A stretch of DNA of 64,000 nt. Origin: JAXGQE01 sp040766585. GTDB taxonomy: Bacteria; Bacillota; SLNR01. The position numbers and the translations under genes were made by a program. The notes beneath the pieces were generated by a model, which was not told the DNA's origin, did not search any database, and saw nothing but the letters and a program-made list of their open reading frames with translations. This document shows, piece by piece, positions 10,157 through 18,718 of this stretch. Numbering within the stretch: the stretch's first letter is position 1; each line of letters opens with the position of its first letter. The stretch lies in contig JAXGQE010000006.1 of assembly GCA_040766585.1 (NCBI GenBank), positions 135,777-199,776 of the forward strand. Reading direction: 5' to 3'.

Positions 10157-10891
10157 TTAGTGGAGCAGGTATTCCCCGAAAAATGTGATCAGAACCCCCA
10201 GGGCAATTCCGATATTCGCTGAGTGAGAATGCTGCCGATGGGACTCAGGAATCAGTTCGTCACTGGCTATGTAAATCATGGCCCCGGCGGCAAAACCCAT
10301 GGCTACAGAAATGAAGGTCTGAGATAAACCAAAGAGCAAAAATCCCAACAGAGTACCCACGGGTGTAAACAGTCCGGCCAGGGAGGCAATGGCAAATGTA
10401 TTCCATGTGCGGGTTCCGGCCATTTTCAGTGGGCAGGCGATTCCGATTCCTTCCGGAATGTTATGCAGCGCAATGGCCAGGGCCAGCATATTGCCAAATG
10501 TGGGAGCTGCTTCATACCCTGCTCCCAGCGCCAGACCTTCCGGCAGATTGTGCAGAGCAATTCCCATGGCGATGAAAAGACCCATCTTCGTATATTCACC
10601 GCACACTCCTTCTTTTTGGAACATATGCAGGTGGGGAATCCGGTTATCCAAAAACAGCATCATGAACAGCCCCAATGCGAATCCAAGCCCCACCATGCCC
10701 ACGGAGCCGAACTGCAGAGCCTCCGGCAGCAGCCCCAAAGTGGCGATGGCGATCATGATTCCTGCTGCAAATCCCAACAGTGCCGACAGAGCTTCCCTGC
10801 GAATGGTGCCAAAAAACATCAGGATCAGAGCCCCGATCCCTGTCGCTAAACCGCTCAGTATACTGACAACCAATACATTCCAGTCAAACAT
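10157..10891 (-). CDS. ZIP family divalent metal transporter
   Basis: A 244-residue membrane protein with eight likely membrane spans and the two ZIP signature segments HNLPEGLALG and HNIPEGIGIA, whose histidines and glutamates line the metal path. ZIP proteins import zinc, iron or manganese; the exact ion is not predictable here. A cytoplasmic loop before the first signature is short and not histidine-rich. ATG 10891 is preceded by AGGGGG at about 10 bases. It is a single-gene unit between two convergent or divergent neighbours. Confidence 0.88.
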   Translation of the reverse strand: MFDWNVLVVSILSGLATGIGALILMFFGTIRREALSALLGFAAGIMIAIATLGLLPEALQFGSVGMVGLGFALGLFMMLFLDNRIPHLHMFQKEGVCGEYTKMGLFIAMGIALHNLPEGLALGAGYEAAPTFGNMLALAIALHNIPEGIGIACPLKMAGTRTWNTFAIASLAGLFTPVGTLLGFLLFGLSQTFISVAMGFAAGAMIYIASDELIPESHRQHSHSANIGIALGVLITFFGEYLLH

Positions 10892-10930
10892 TTTGCTGCA
10901 GCCCCCTGGATCTTATTAAGAAACATTCTC

Positions 10931-10939
10931 ATTATATCA
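10931..10939 (-). promoter_or_regulatory. Probable extended -10 promoter of the ZIP gene
   Basis: The minus strand reads TGATATAAT about 40 bases upstream of the ZIP start. It is a perfect TATAAT with the TG extension. The matching -35 box is poor, so the call rests on the extended -10 alone. Confidence 0.45.
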
Positions 10940-11027
10940 CACTTCAGCATTCTCCTGCAGCGGATTTTATTGGTTTTTCCTATTATTTGCCTCAAGGAAA
11001 AGCAAACCGTCAGTATATTCTCTTTCT

Positions 11028-11056
11028 TTGCATTCGGACCCCAGCTGTGGTACAAT
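11028..11056 (+). promoter_or_regulatory. Sigma-A type promoter of the DEAD-box helicase gene
   Basis: TTGCAT at 11028-11033 and TACAAT at 11051-11056 are separated by 17 bases. Transcription would begin near 11063, immediately before a 16-base perfect palindrome. Confidence 0.7.
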
Positions 11057-11064
11057 GAGTGTCG

Positions 11065-11080
11065 CAGGTGCATGCACCTG
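11065..11080. promoter_or_regulatory. 16-base perfect palindrome at the helicase transcription start
   Basis: CAGGTGCATGCACCTG begins within a few bases of the predicted start of transcription. It could be an operator or a 5' hairpin on the mRNA. Both are inference; the symmetry itself is seen directly. Confidence 0.5.
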
Positions 11081-11141
11081 ACCAAGAACGTTTTTGCAGC
11101 AAACCCACTGACGAGAACGATTGAAATGGAGAGATATATTT

Positions 11142-12761
11142 ATGGAAGAAGTAAGAAATTTTGAAGACCTGGGGCTGGATCCCCGAATTATGCAGGGCAT
11201 CGCTGACATGGGTTTTGAAACCCCCATGCCCATCCAGGCCAAAGCGATTCCCATTGCCATGGCGGGCCATGATATTTTCGGCCAGGCCCAGACAGGCACT
11301 GGGAAAACCGCTGCATTCGGCCTGCCGATTCTGCATAAGATCACCCCGAAAGAAGGGCTGCAGGCTCTGATTATCTGTCCCACCCGGGAATTGGCCGTGC
11401 AGGTTTCCCAGGAACTGACCCGGCTGTCCAAACACATGAATGTGATGGTGGTGCCCATTTACGGGGGACAATCCATCGAGCACCAGATCCGCATCCTGCG
11501 CAAAGGCCCCGAAGTGGTGGTGGGTACCCCCGGCAGACTGCTGGATCACATGAACCGACGCACACTGCGTCTGGATCATGTCGCCACGCTGGTACTGGAT
11601 GAAGCGGATGAAATGCTGGATATGGGTTTTGTGGACGATATCCGCTCCATTATCCAGGCGACTCCCCAAGACCGGCAGACCATGATGTTCAGTGCCACGC
11701 TGCCCCAGGAAGTCACCAACCTGGCCAAAGAATTCATGACCGATCCCCAGAGTGTCCATATCACACGATCCGGAACCACCGTATCCCAGACCGAGCAGCG
11801 ATATTATGAAGTCAATCCCAAGCAGAAGGTGGAAACACTCTGTCGTCTCTTGGATGTAGAAAGCCCTGAATCCGGCATCATTTTCTGCCGTACCCGCCAG
11901 GGTACATCCGAACTGGCTCAGGAACTGCTGGAACGAGGCTACACCGTGGATGCCCTGCATGGAGACCTTTCCCAGAGAGAACGGGACAGCGCCATGAATC
12001 GCTTCCGCACCGGAATTGCCGAGATTCTGGTGGCAACGGATGTGGCCGCCCGGGGCCTGGATATCAGCAATGTAACCCATGTCATCAATTTCGATATCCC
12101 TCAGGATCCGGACACCTATGTGCATCGGATCGGCCGTACCGGCCGGGCTGGTAAAGAAGGGATTGCCATCACGCTGGTAACCCCTCGGGAAATCAAGCAG
12201 CTGCGGTTCATTGAAAACGGAATCCGCAAGAAAATTCCCCGGCATGACATCCCCACGTTGACCGATGCCCGGGAAGTGCGGATGGAGCAGCTGCAGAAAA
12301 AGATTACCACCGTGCTGGAAGAAGGCGCCGGTGAATACAAAGATCTGGCCAGCCGGATTTTGGAAGAGTACGACTCCACCGAAATCGTCGCCGCTTGCCT
12401 TAAGGTCATCGACAAAGACGGCCGGGATATGGAAACGGCCGAACTGGAAGCAGCCATACCGGAATGGATCAAGATCCTGCTCCCCATCGGCCGATCGGAT
12501 GGCCTGCATCCCAAAAAGATCATTCAGGAAATCATCAATCGGACCCGCCTGAATCCCCGGCAGATCGGCGACATCGAGATCCACGACAAAAGCACCTATG
12601 TGGAAGTACCGGTCAGCGATGCCGATCAGGTCTACGGAGCCTTCCGGAACTACAAAAGCCGCAGCCAGCGAAGACCCGGGCCTGCGGATACCAGAAGCAA
12701 AAAATCGGGCGATCGGCGCCCGCGCAAAGAGTACAACCGCAGCAAAGGATACGACCGCTAA
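11142..12761 (+). CDS. DEAD-box ATP-dependent RNA helicase (CshA/DeaD type)
   Basis: All helicase motifs are in order: Q-motif region with PMPIQ, Walker A AQTGTGKT, PTRELA, TPGRLLDH, VLDEADEM, FSATLP, then DVAARGLD and HRIGRTGRAG. The C-terminal extension includes a DbpA-like RNA-binding domain (IGRSDGLHPKKIIQEIINRTRLNPRQIGDIEI) and a short basic tail. This order fits DeaD/CshA-type helicases in ribosome assembly or RNA turnover. ATG 11142 has TGGAGAG 8 bases upstream; an upstream TTG in the same frame is less likely. Length 539 residues. The gene has its own promoter and terminator, so it is monocistronic. Confidence 0.93.
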   Translation: MEEVRNFEDLGLDPRIMQGIADMGFETPMPIQAKAIPIAMAGHDIFGQAQTGTGKTAAFGLPILHKITPKEGLQALIICPTRELAVQVSQELTRLSKHMNVMVVPIYGGQSIEHQIRILRKGPEVVVGTPGRLLDHMNRRTLRLDHVATLVLDEADEMLDMGFVDDIRSIIQATPQDRQTMMFSATLPQEVTNLAKEFMTDPQSVHITRSGTTVSQTEQRYYEVNPKQKVETLCRLLDVESPESGIIFCRTRQGTSELAQELLERGYTVDALHGDLSQRERDSAMNRFRTGIAEILVATDVAARGLDISNVTHVINFDIPQDPDTYVHRIGRTGRAGKEGIAITLVTPREIKQLRFIENGIRKKIPRHDIPTLTDAREVRMEQLQKKITTVLEEGAGEYKDLASRILEEYDSTEIVAACLKVIDKDGRDMETAELEAAIPEWIKILLPIGRSDGLHPKKIIQEIINRTRLNPRQIGDIEIHDKSTYVEVPVSDADQVYGAFRNYKSRSQRRPGPADTRSKKSGDRRPRKEYNRSKGYDR

Positions 12762-12765
12762 AAAC

Positions 12766-12789
12766 AAAACCCGGCTCTGCCGGGTTTTT
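12766..12789. terminator. Terminator between helicase and GNAT genes
   Basis: The arms ACCCGGC and GCCGGGT around TCT are flanked by A and T runs. The hairpin can serve both converging genes. Confidence 0.85.
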
Positions 12790-12795
12790 GGCTGT

Positions 12796-13851
12796 TTAAA
12801 TATCGATGGGATCTGCGTAAATCAGACGGGTACTGGGAGACGCCTTTTCACTAAGCGGACGCATAACCTGATGCAGCCCCACCGACACATGGAGACCCTG
12901 ACGGGTCAGCTTCACCAGTTCACTTTGAGGGTCCAGCGGAAACATAATCACATTGACCCGCTGTTTCAGGGCAAAATTGTTCAACTGCCTCCACAAAGGG
13001 ATCAGATCATCCGGACTGTTTCTGTATCCCGGCAGCTCCGGCACACAGTACGCCCAGTTTTTCCCCATTTCAGGAACTCGGGGTACTCGCCCGAACAGCC
13101 GCAGAAACCCCATCAGACGGGCTACCAGATTCAACTGGCTGCTGAGCTGGATGATGGTTCCATTGATGACACGGCTATAATCCCAGCATCCCATACAGCT
13201 GAGGATCATGCCGTCTTTTTCATACACATAAAAATGCTCCCGCTCAAACCCAGGAAGGCGCTGGATGAATTCAAGCAGTCTGTGGGAGGTAAATGGAAAA
13301 TAGTAATCATATCCGGCATAGGTTCGATTGAGCAAATCCGTCACCTGCTCAAGATCGCTATCTTCCATGGATCGAACGCCATCCGGTATCGGCTGAGGAC
13401 GAAAAGGCAAAAACACATACACCTTGAGCATCTTCTCGGTGTCATACCCGACACGACCAAAAGCTTTCAGCGAAGGAGTGTTGTCTTCCAGGATCCACCC
13501 GAATACCCGGTCCGCCCCTTCTTTCAAAGCAAATCCGGTGCAGGCTTCTTCCAGCTTCAAAGCCAGCCGGTGTCCCCTATACTCACTGTCCACGGCGTAA
13601 CTGTATCCGTATGCAGCCCTTTCTTCCAGGCCGTCTTTTAAAATGGGCCGCAGGGAGCATTCACCGGCCCCCACAATGTATCCGTCATCATCGGCCACAA
13701 ATGTTTTGAATTGTTGGTACGGCTTCGAGCGGGCAAAGAAATCCGGCGCACGATCCAGTCGCACAACCAGATTGGTTCCCTGCGGACAGCGCCGCAATAA
13801 ATCCACCAAGGCATCGTTGTCCTTCGGTACCGCTTCCCGAATGGTGATCAT
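12796..13851 (-). CDS. GNAT family N-acetyltransferase, two-domain
   Basis: A 351-residue protein. The first domain (ITIREAVPKDNDALVDLL to about residue 150) has the GNAT fold with the segment SEYRGHRLALKLEEACTGFA in the acetyl-CoA binding position. A second GNAT-like half follows (DGVRSMEDSDLEQVTDLLNRTY), probably degenerate. ATG 13851 has GGAGGAG 4-8 bases upstream; the frame stays open 20 codons further without a ribosome site. Substrate unknown. It stands alone between two terminators. Confidence 0.78.
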   Translation of the reverse strand: MITIREAVPKDNDALVDLLRRCPQGTNLVVRLDRAPDFFARSKPYQQFKTFVADDDGYIVGAGECSLRPILKDGLEERAAYGYSYAVDSEYRGHRLALKLEEACTGFALKEGADRVFGWILEDNTPSLKAFGRVGYDTEKMLKVYVFLPFRPQPIPDGVRSMEDSDLEQVTDLLNRTYAGYDYYFPFTSHRLLEFIQRLPGFEREHFYVYEKDGMILSCMGCWDYSRVINGTIIQLSSQLNLVARLMGFLRLFGRVPRVPEMGKNWAYCVPELPGYRNSPDDLIPLWRQLNNFALKQRVNVIMFPLDPQSELVKLTRQGLHVSVGLHQVMRPLSEKASPSTRLIYADPIDI

Positions 13852-13944
13852 GGCATCTCCTCCCTCAGCAGAATGAGCACACTCTGTATTCATTCCATAT
13901 ATTCGTGCCATCCCGGGCCCATTCCTTTTCCAGAAAAAAGAAAA

Positions 13945-13963
13945 GGAGAACCCGTGGTTCTCC
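13945..13963 (-). terminator. Terminator of the ABC exporter operon
   Basis: On the minus strand GGAGAACC and GGTTCTCC pair around ACG and are followed by TTTTCTTTTTT. The hairpin lies 15 bases beyond the 44-residue protein gene. Confidence 0.8.
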
Positions 13964-13977
13964 GAATATGGACGGCT

Positions 13978-14112
13978 CTATGAAAGTTCATCTTCTTCCT
14001 CGGGCACTTCCTTTTTCTTCAGCATATTCTTCATGATCCTCATCTTGATGGGAGTTACAATGATGGCTGCCATAATCAGCAGCGCCCATCCCCATACAGG
14101 AATATCCGGCAT
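13978..14112 (-). CDS. Small single-span membrane protein (44 residues)
   Basis: An ATG at 14112 follows AAGGAGG with good spacing and opens a 45-codon frame ending in TAG at 13978. The product begins MPDIPVWGWALLIMAAIIVT, which forms one membrane helix, followed by a basic stretch (KMRIMKNMLKKK) and an acidic tail (EVPEEEDELS). The gene lies 30 bases after the second permease gene and just before the operon terminator, so it is probably co-expressed with the exporter. I know no family for it. Possible roles, by inference, are an accessory subunit or a regulator of the transporter. Confidence 0.7.
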   Translation of the reverse strand: MPDIPVWGWALLIMAAIIVTPIKMRIMKNMLKKKEVPEEEDELS

Positions 14113-14142
14113 CGTTTTCACCTCCTTGCAGATTGCATGATT

Positions 14143-15147
14143 CTAGCGCAGTTTCAGCCGTTTCCCAACAAAGGGAATCAACAACAGCAGCAGCAACAGC
14201 GATGTGCCCCATGTCCACAGACACGACATGGCATAACCCACCCCGTAGGGAGCAGCCGTGAATACGTTCTGAAACACCTGAAATACCCAGTAGTTGGGGA
14301 ATGGATACAGCAGCCATAAATACCGGGATGGAATGAACAGCGAAGCCAGCGGAATCCCCGTCATCCCGATCATGACAATCTTGACGGCGGCTATGGCTGA
14401 AATCTGAGTATCTGTCAGTCCTCCAATGGTCAGCCCCACAATCAGACCCAGCCCGGTGGACACGGCCACACCCATCACAAGCCGCAGGTAATCCACCGAA
14501 AAGCCCATTAAAATGACAGCCGTCATCAAACTCAAAAGCAGAGCTGTGATAAAGACCATACCCGCCCGGGCCGCTGTGTATTCCACCATTCGCAGAGGAC
14601 TCACAGCCAGAGCAGAAATGGCTCGGGACTCTTTTTCATCGATGATATTGAAAGTGATAAGAATACCGGCGATCAGAATGACCCCCAAAACCAGCATACT
14701 GGCGGTGGTTTCCCTCATCCGTGACGGGTCCCTGTTTGTGTTGATCCGCACAAATTCGATTTCACTTTCCGGCCTCATTCCTCGCTCCAGAACCGCTGCG
14801 GTGAGAGATACCAGATTCTCCTGCTCATTCCCTTCCGCCACAATGACAAACTGTCCCGACGGCCGCTGCAGTACACCGATGACATCGTCACTGCGTTGGA
14901 CCCGTCTCGATAACCGATCCTCCCCTTCCTGGATCTCCACTCGCCCATGCTGCTCAAAGACATTCTGAATCTCCCCCGGAACGCTTTGATCCAGTACAAA
15001 AGTCATCTCTGCATTCTGCACCGAGGGGATGAAGAAGGAAAATGCCACAGCCATCAGCAAAGGGGCCACAATCATATACAGCCCGATGTTGTCGCGCATG
15101 ATGTTCACCGCATCCTGGCGGGCAAAAGCTATCATTCTTTTCAGCAT
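14143..15147 (-). CDS. ABC-2 type transporter permease
   Basis: A 334-residue permease with one N-terminal membrane helix (IGLYMIVAPLLMAVAFSFF), an extracytoplasmic domain of about 120 residues and a block of five helices (LVLGVILIAGILI onward). This is the ABC-2 / NatB-like layout of half-exporters that work with a separate ATPase. It begins one base after the stop of a second permease of the same layout, so the pair probably forms a heterodimer with the ATPase encoded upstream. Substrate not evident; drugs, lipids or peptides are all possible. Confidence 0.85.
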   Translation of the reverse strand: MLKRMIAFARQDAVNIMRDNIGLYMIVAPLLMAVAFSFFIPSVQNAEMTFVLDQSVPGEIQNVFEQHGRVEIQEGEDRLSRRVQRSDDVIGVLQRPSGQFVIVAEGNEQENLVSLTAAVLERGMRPESEIEFVRINTNRDPSRMRETTASMLVLGVILIAGILITFNIIDEKESRAISALAVSPLRMVEYTAARAGMVFITALLLSLMTAVILMGFSVDYLRLVMGVAVSTGLGLIVGLTIGGLTDTQISAIAAVKIVMIGMTGIPLASLFIPSRYLWLLYPFPNYWVFQVFQNVFTAAPYGVGYAMSCLWTWGTSLLLLLLLIPFVGKRLKLR

Positions 15148-15148
15148 A

Positions 15149-16189
15149 TCAGAAACCCTCCTTCATCAGCCTGCGCTGCACCGCCACATATGCAGCTGCC
15201 GCCATAATGGCCGTTTCTGCAAATAGGGTGCGGATCACAGCTGAAATCAGCCAGTCATTTCCTGTGGGAAAGAAGATTTCCCGCAGGCCGAACAGAACCG
15301 GATACGACGGAATGACCTGGAGATACGAAGGCGCAAATGACGGCTGAAAATAGGACACCATCGGCAGTGTAAAGATGGCGCTGATAAAAACCGCCACAAA
15401 CAAGAACTCCGACAGGTTATTGAAAAACACACTGAGAAGCAGTCCGGTCAGAGTCATCAGAAGACTGGCTAAAAACACCACAGCCAGCAGCAGGGTCAGC
15501 CTTTCCGGGATCCCGGTAACTGCAACTGTCAGCAGCAAAGTATAGAGCAGTCCCAGCAGAATGTTGACTGAAGACTTGGCCGCCATGTATTCCAATGGTC
15601 GGCCGGGAGTAATTCGAAATGCCCGAATGCTCCCTTCCTGCTTCTCCTGAAACACCATCACAGCTGCAAACATAAATCCCAGAAGCACCACATCAAAGGC
15701 GATAACCAGCGGTACCATGCTCCGATTGAATGGGACTTTTTCTGCCGCTGGGCGCAGCTGGACCAATTCATAAGTATCCATGGGGATATCACCTCGGGCC
15801 GATCGAACCAGACTCTCCAGGGCTGCCTCCATAACCATCATTGACGAATCCGATTGAAGGCCCGGATAAAAGATGGTGATCTGCGGGTTTTCCAGAGAAC
15901 CTTCCCATAGAACGCCTGTCTGCTGCCGGTCTTCCACTGCCTCCATAAGACTCGCGTCATCCACGGCCAGGTCTTCTGCAGGTACTCCGTTTTGCAGCAG
16001 CCATGGAGCCACTTCCCGATTCATGGTCTGATCCAGGTGCATGACAGATGAATCATGATTCATGTCTTTCGGAACCACCCAGACAATCAGGGCAATAAAC
16101 AGAAGGGCCACAACCAGAACAGCATGAGGAAAACGGCTGCGGTAAGCCACAACCATATCCTGCCGAACCAATGACAGCAGTCTGCCCAT
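15149..16189 (-). CDS. ABC-2 type transporter permease
   Basis: A 346-residue protein with the same topology as its downstream partner: an N-terminal helix (AVLVVALLFIALIVWVV), a large outside loop, then membrane helices from MVPLVIAFDVVLLGFMFAAVMVF. The ATG shares a base with the stop of the ATPase gene (TGATG), and GGAGGGGG lies about 8 bases upstream, so translation is coupled. Together with the ATPase and second permease it forms a typical exporter operon. Confidence 0.85.
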   Translation of the reverse strand: MGRLLSLVRQDMVVAYRSRFPHAVLVVALLFIALIVWVVPKDMNHDSSVMHLDQTMNREVAPWLLQNGVPAEDLAVDDASLMEAVEDRQQTGVLWEGSLENPQITIFYPGLQSDSSMMVMEAALESLVRSARGDIPMDTYELVQLRPAAEKVPFNRSMVPLVIAFDVVLLGFMFAAVMVFQEKQEGSIRAFRITPGRPLEYMAAKSSVNILLGLLYTLLLTVAVTGIPERLTLLLAVVFLASLLMTLTGLLLSVFFNNLSEFLFVAVFISAIFTLPMVSYFQPSFAPSYLQVIPSYPVLFGLREIFFPTGNDWLISAVIRTLFAETAIMAAAAYVAVQRRLMKEGF

Positions 16190-17049
16190 CAGGACAACCC
16201 CCTCCCGGTTAAACCAATGAAGATCTGTTCTAAGGTGGCTTCCTGGGAATGGATTGTCTGGATTCTCGATTCATCCAGCAGCCGCTGTAGCCGCTTTCGA
16301 TCCTCCGGCTCATGGATAAACAATGTTTCCTGCAACAGGGTACCCTCTTCATCCATATATTCCACTCGCAGGGATTTTTCCCCATACTTCAGCTTTAGGT
16401 TGCGGGGAGCATCCATTTCTACCAGCTCTCCTTCGTTAATAAACGCCACCCGATCACTGAGTTCATCCGCAATCGCCATATTATGGGTTGTTAAAAAGAT
16501 GGTGCACCCTTCTTGTTTTTTCTTCAGAATCAGATCTTTGATTCTGGCGGCTGTGGCAGGATCCAACCCCGATGTGGGCTCGTCCAGAAAAAGAATCTTG
16601 GGTTTGTTGATCAGTGCCCGGGCAAATACCAGCCGCTGTTTCATCCCTTTGGAATACGCAGAGGCTCTTTTATGAGCCGAATCTTTCAAGCCCACCATAT
16701 CCAGGAGCCGCAGAGGGTCTTCCGTAGGACCCCGGAATAATCCCGCATAGAAGCGCAGGTTTTCATACCCGCTGAGCTTTCCGTACAGATTGGGATGCTC
16801 AAACGAAACCCCCACCTGATTAAAGAAATCCGGACTCATATCCCGAATGGACCGTTCCCGGTAGGCAACCTGTCCTTTCTGCAGAGGAAGCAGCCCGATT
16901 AGAATATTTTGCACTGTGCTCTTCCCCGCCCCGCTGGGGCCCAGAAACCCAAGGATTTCTCCTTCATCCAGTCTGAAGCTGACATCCTTCACTGCATATT
17001 GACCGTTTCCTCCGTAATCATGGTAGAGATGATCCACCTGTATGTACAT
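16189..17049 (-). CDS. ABC transporter ATP-binding protein (exporter)
   Basis: This 286-residue ATPase has Walker A GPSGAGKST at residues 37-45, signature YSKGMKQRLVFARAL, Walker B KILFLDEPTSGLDP and switch histidine in FLTTHNM. The region after residue 205 is the short C-terminal extension typical of CcmA/NatA-like exporter ATPases. I prefer ATG 17049, because GGAGG lies 6 bases upstream; the ATG at 17055 touches that site. It is the first gene of a four-gene operon with two permeases and a 44-residue membrane protein, controlled by an upstream palindromic operator. Confidence 0.92.
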   Translation of the reverse strand: MYIQVDHLYHDYGGNGQYAVKDVSFRLDEGEILGFLGPSGAGKSTVQNILIGLLPLQKGQVAYRERSIRDMSPDFFNQVGVSFEHPNLYGKLSGYENLRFYAGLFRGPTEDPLRLLDMVGLKDSAHKRASAYSKGMKQRLVFARALINKPKILFLDEPTSGLDPATAARIKDLILKKKQEGCTIFLTTHNMAIADELSDRVAFINEGELVEMDAPRNLKLKYGEKSLRVEYMDEEGTLLQETLFIHEPEDRKRLQRLLDESRIQTIHSQEATLEQIFIGLTGRGLS

Positions 17050-17071
17050 CGTCATCCTCCTTTGGTATTTA

Positions 17072-17101
17072 TGACCAAATAGTCATATGACCTATCAGTC
17101 A
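17072..17101. promoter_or_regulatory. Tandem TGAC-N6-GTCA operator (TetR-like)
   Basis: Two 14-base palindromes, TGACcaaataGTCA and TGACctatcaGTCA, lie end to end with TA between them. Together they form a larger symmetric block whose centre is GTCATATGAC. The block sits between the -10 box and the ribosome binding site of the ABC operon, where a bound repressor would stop transcription. The half-site style fits TetR-family repressors. No TetR gene lies in the window. Confidence 0.72.
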
Positions 17102-17102
17102 C

Positions 17103-17131
17103 ATACTACCACGGGGGGAGATTCCTGTCAA
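17103..17131 (-). promoter_or_regulatory. Sigma-A promoter of the ABC exporter operon
   Basis: On the minus strand TTGACA (17131-17126) and TAGTAT (17108-17103) are 17 bases apart. The start of transcription would fall inside the tandem palindrome operator. Confidence 0.82.
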
Positions 17132-17212
17132 CCGTTTTTGCACAGGACTCTGGCAGGAATCCCCGAAAGCAAATGGAATATATAGCATATCTCAAAGAAT
17201 GGAGGAATAGCC

Positions 17213-17815
17213 ATGTGCGGACGATTTCTTCTCACTTACGACATCGAAGCCATCAAAAAGTATTACCGCATTCCTTCCGACGAGAATGTGATCTATGCTC
17301 CATCCGAAGAAATCTTCCCCTCCCAGAAGATCCCGGTGATCTACTCCAGGAATTCTGAGAATCACATCGCTCTGATGGAATGGGGCGTTCCCAAACCCCA
17401 GGGCAAAGGCATTCTCATTAACGCCCGCGGCGAAACCGCTGCCGTAAAACCCACGTTCCGACGGTCTTTTGCCGAAAGGCGCTGCCTGATTCCGGCCAGC
17501 GGCTTCTTTGAATGGAAACAGGAAGGATCCAAAAAAATAAAGCACCGCATCCAGCTTCCGGATGGGGGATTGTTTTCCATGGCCGGCCTCTTTCGTCCCG
17601 CTGAAGATGAAAACGATCCGTCCGGTGGAGCCTGCATCATTATCACCAGAAACCCTACATCCCAGCTGGCTCGAATCCACGATCGAATGCCGGCCATCCT
17701 CTTGCGAGATGACGAACCGGTATGGCTGGATGAAAACCAGGACATATCATTACTGACCGATCTGATTACGGCCGATACTCATGAGTCGATCTCATTTCTC
17801 ATCGAAACAGTGTAA
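17213..17815 (+). CDS. SOS response-associated peptidase (YedK/HMCES family)
   Basis: A 200-residue HMCES/YedK protein, which in other organisms crosslinks to abasic sites in single-stranded DNA to protect them. The N-terminal Met-Cys-Gly-Arg places the reactive cysteine at position 2, and the conserved NARGET, RCLIPASGFFEW and IHDRMPAIL segments supply the asparagine, glutamate and histidine. ATG 17213 is supported by the need for Cys2 and by GGAGG 7 bases upstream. It is followed after 15 bases by an EamA permease gene. No clear LexA box is visible upstream. Confidence 0.92.
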   Translation: MCGRFLLTYDIEAIKKYYRIPSDENVIYAPSEEIFPSQKIPVIYSRNSENHIALMEWGVPKPQGKGILINARGETAAVKPTFRRSFAERRCLIPASGFFEWKQEGSKKIKHRIQLPDGGLFSMAGLFRPAEDENDPSGGACIIITRNPTSQLARIHDRMPAILLRDDEPVWLDENQDISLLTDLITADTHESISFLIETV

Positions 17816-17830
17816 AGAAAGGAGAGCCCC

Positions 17831-18718
17831 ATGAATCGAAAAGGAACCTTGGCCGTGCTGATGGCAGCCGCCGGATACGGAACTGCCTCCATTTTCGGAA
17901 AACTCGCGTTTGCCCAGGGTCTGGATACCTACACAGTCCTTACCATTCGCTACAGCCTGGCGGCCGTGATTCTCTGGGGATACCTGATTGCGACCCGACA
18001 GCACCGCCCTCTGGACAAAAAAAACCGCCAGCTGGTATTCCTGGCGGCTCTTCTCGGAAACATTCTGGTTCCCATCCTGTATTTTCAGGGACTCCAAAGA
18101 CTGCCTATTTCCCTTTTTGCGATTCTCTCCTATACTTACCCGTCATTCGTCATTGCATTCTCCTGGCTGTTTCTCAAAGAAAAACTCCAGCCGTATCAAT
18201 GGACTTCGCTGGCTCTGACCATGACCGGATGCGCTGTTATGTACTGGAGCCGTCAGATCCACTACGATCTCCTGGGGATATTCCTCGCCCTGGGGGCATC
18301 GGTATCCTACTCCCTGTACATTCTGGGTCTGGCCCGAAATATGCAGACACTGAGTCCGGCCCGGGCCATGACCTATACCATCTCAGCAGCTGCCGCCGCA
18401 TTTATAATCTACGGTGCTGTCACGGGGGCTCTGCGGCCACCGTCTCCCACCGGATGGGCTCTCCTGGGAGGAATGGCCATTTTCTCCACAGCAGCCGCCA
18501 GCATTGCCTTCTTTACCGGAATACAGCTGATCGGTCCATCCCGAGCAGCACTGATCAGCACCGTCGAACCCATATTTACTATCGTTTTGGCCATGCTTGT
18601 TTTCAATGAGACCATAACCGGCCAGCAGGCACTGGGTGCCGGGCTGGTAGTTCTGGCTTTACTCATCCTCCATGGAGGAACCCCCCGCATCGATCCTGCG
18701 GGGGTGGAAAGAAAATAG
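17831..18718 (+). CDS. EamA/DMT family transporter
   Basis: A ten-helix drug/metabolite transporter of 295 residues made of two EamA halves: the first opens with LMAAAGYGTASIFGKLAF, the second with LGIFLALGASVSYSLYILG. Such proteins usually export amino acids or metabolites; the substrate here is unknown. Its last 60 bases overlap the 3' end of the convergent mrfB-like gene. A second, similar EamA permease lies at 31551-32456, and the two share the FGSASIF/YGTASIF opening and the TALVSTVEP / AALISTVEP motif. Confidence 0.9.
   Translation: MNRKGTLAVLMAAAGYGTASIFGKLAFAQGLDTYTVLTIRYSLAAVILWGYLIATRQHRPLDKKNRQLVFLAALLGNILVPILYFQGLQRLPISLFAILSYTYPSFVIAFSWLFLKEKLQPYQWTSLALTMTGCAVMYWSRQIHYDLLGIFLALGASVSYSLYILGLARNMQTLSPARAMTYTISAAAAAFIIYGAVTGALRPPSPTGWALLGGMAIFSTAAASIAFFTGIQLIGPSRAALISTVEPIFTIVLAMLVFNETITGQQALGAGLVVLALLILHGGTPRIDPAGVERK

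Noticed and set aside
11010..12767. Long open frame (585 codons) opposite the DEAD-box helicase
   Set aside because: It is the antisense shadow of a strongly conserved gene, has biased unnatural composition and no ribosome site.
12598..13641. Open frame running through the helicase 3' end, terminator and GNAT gene
   Set aside because: It crosses a terminator and two real genes and lacks any motif or ribosome site.
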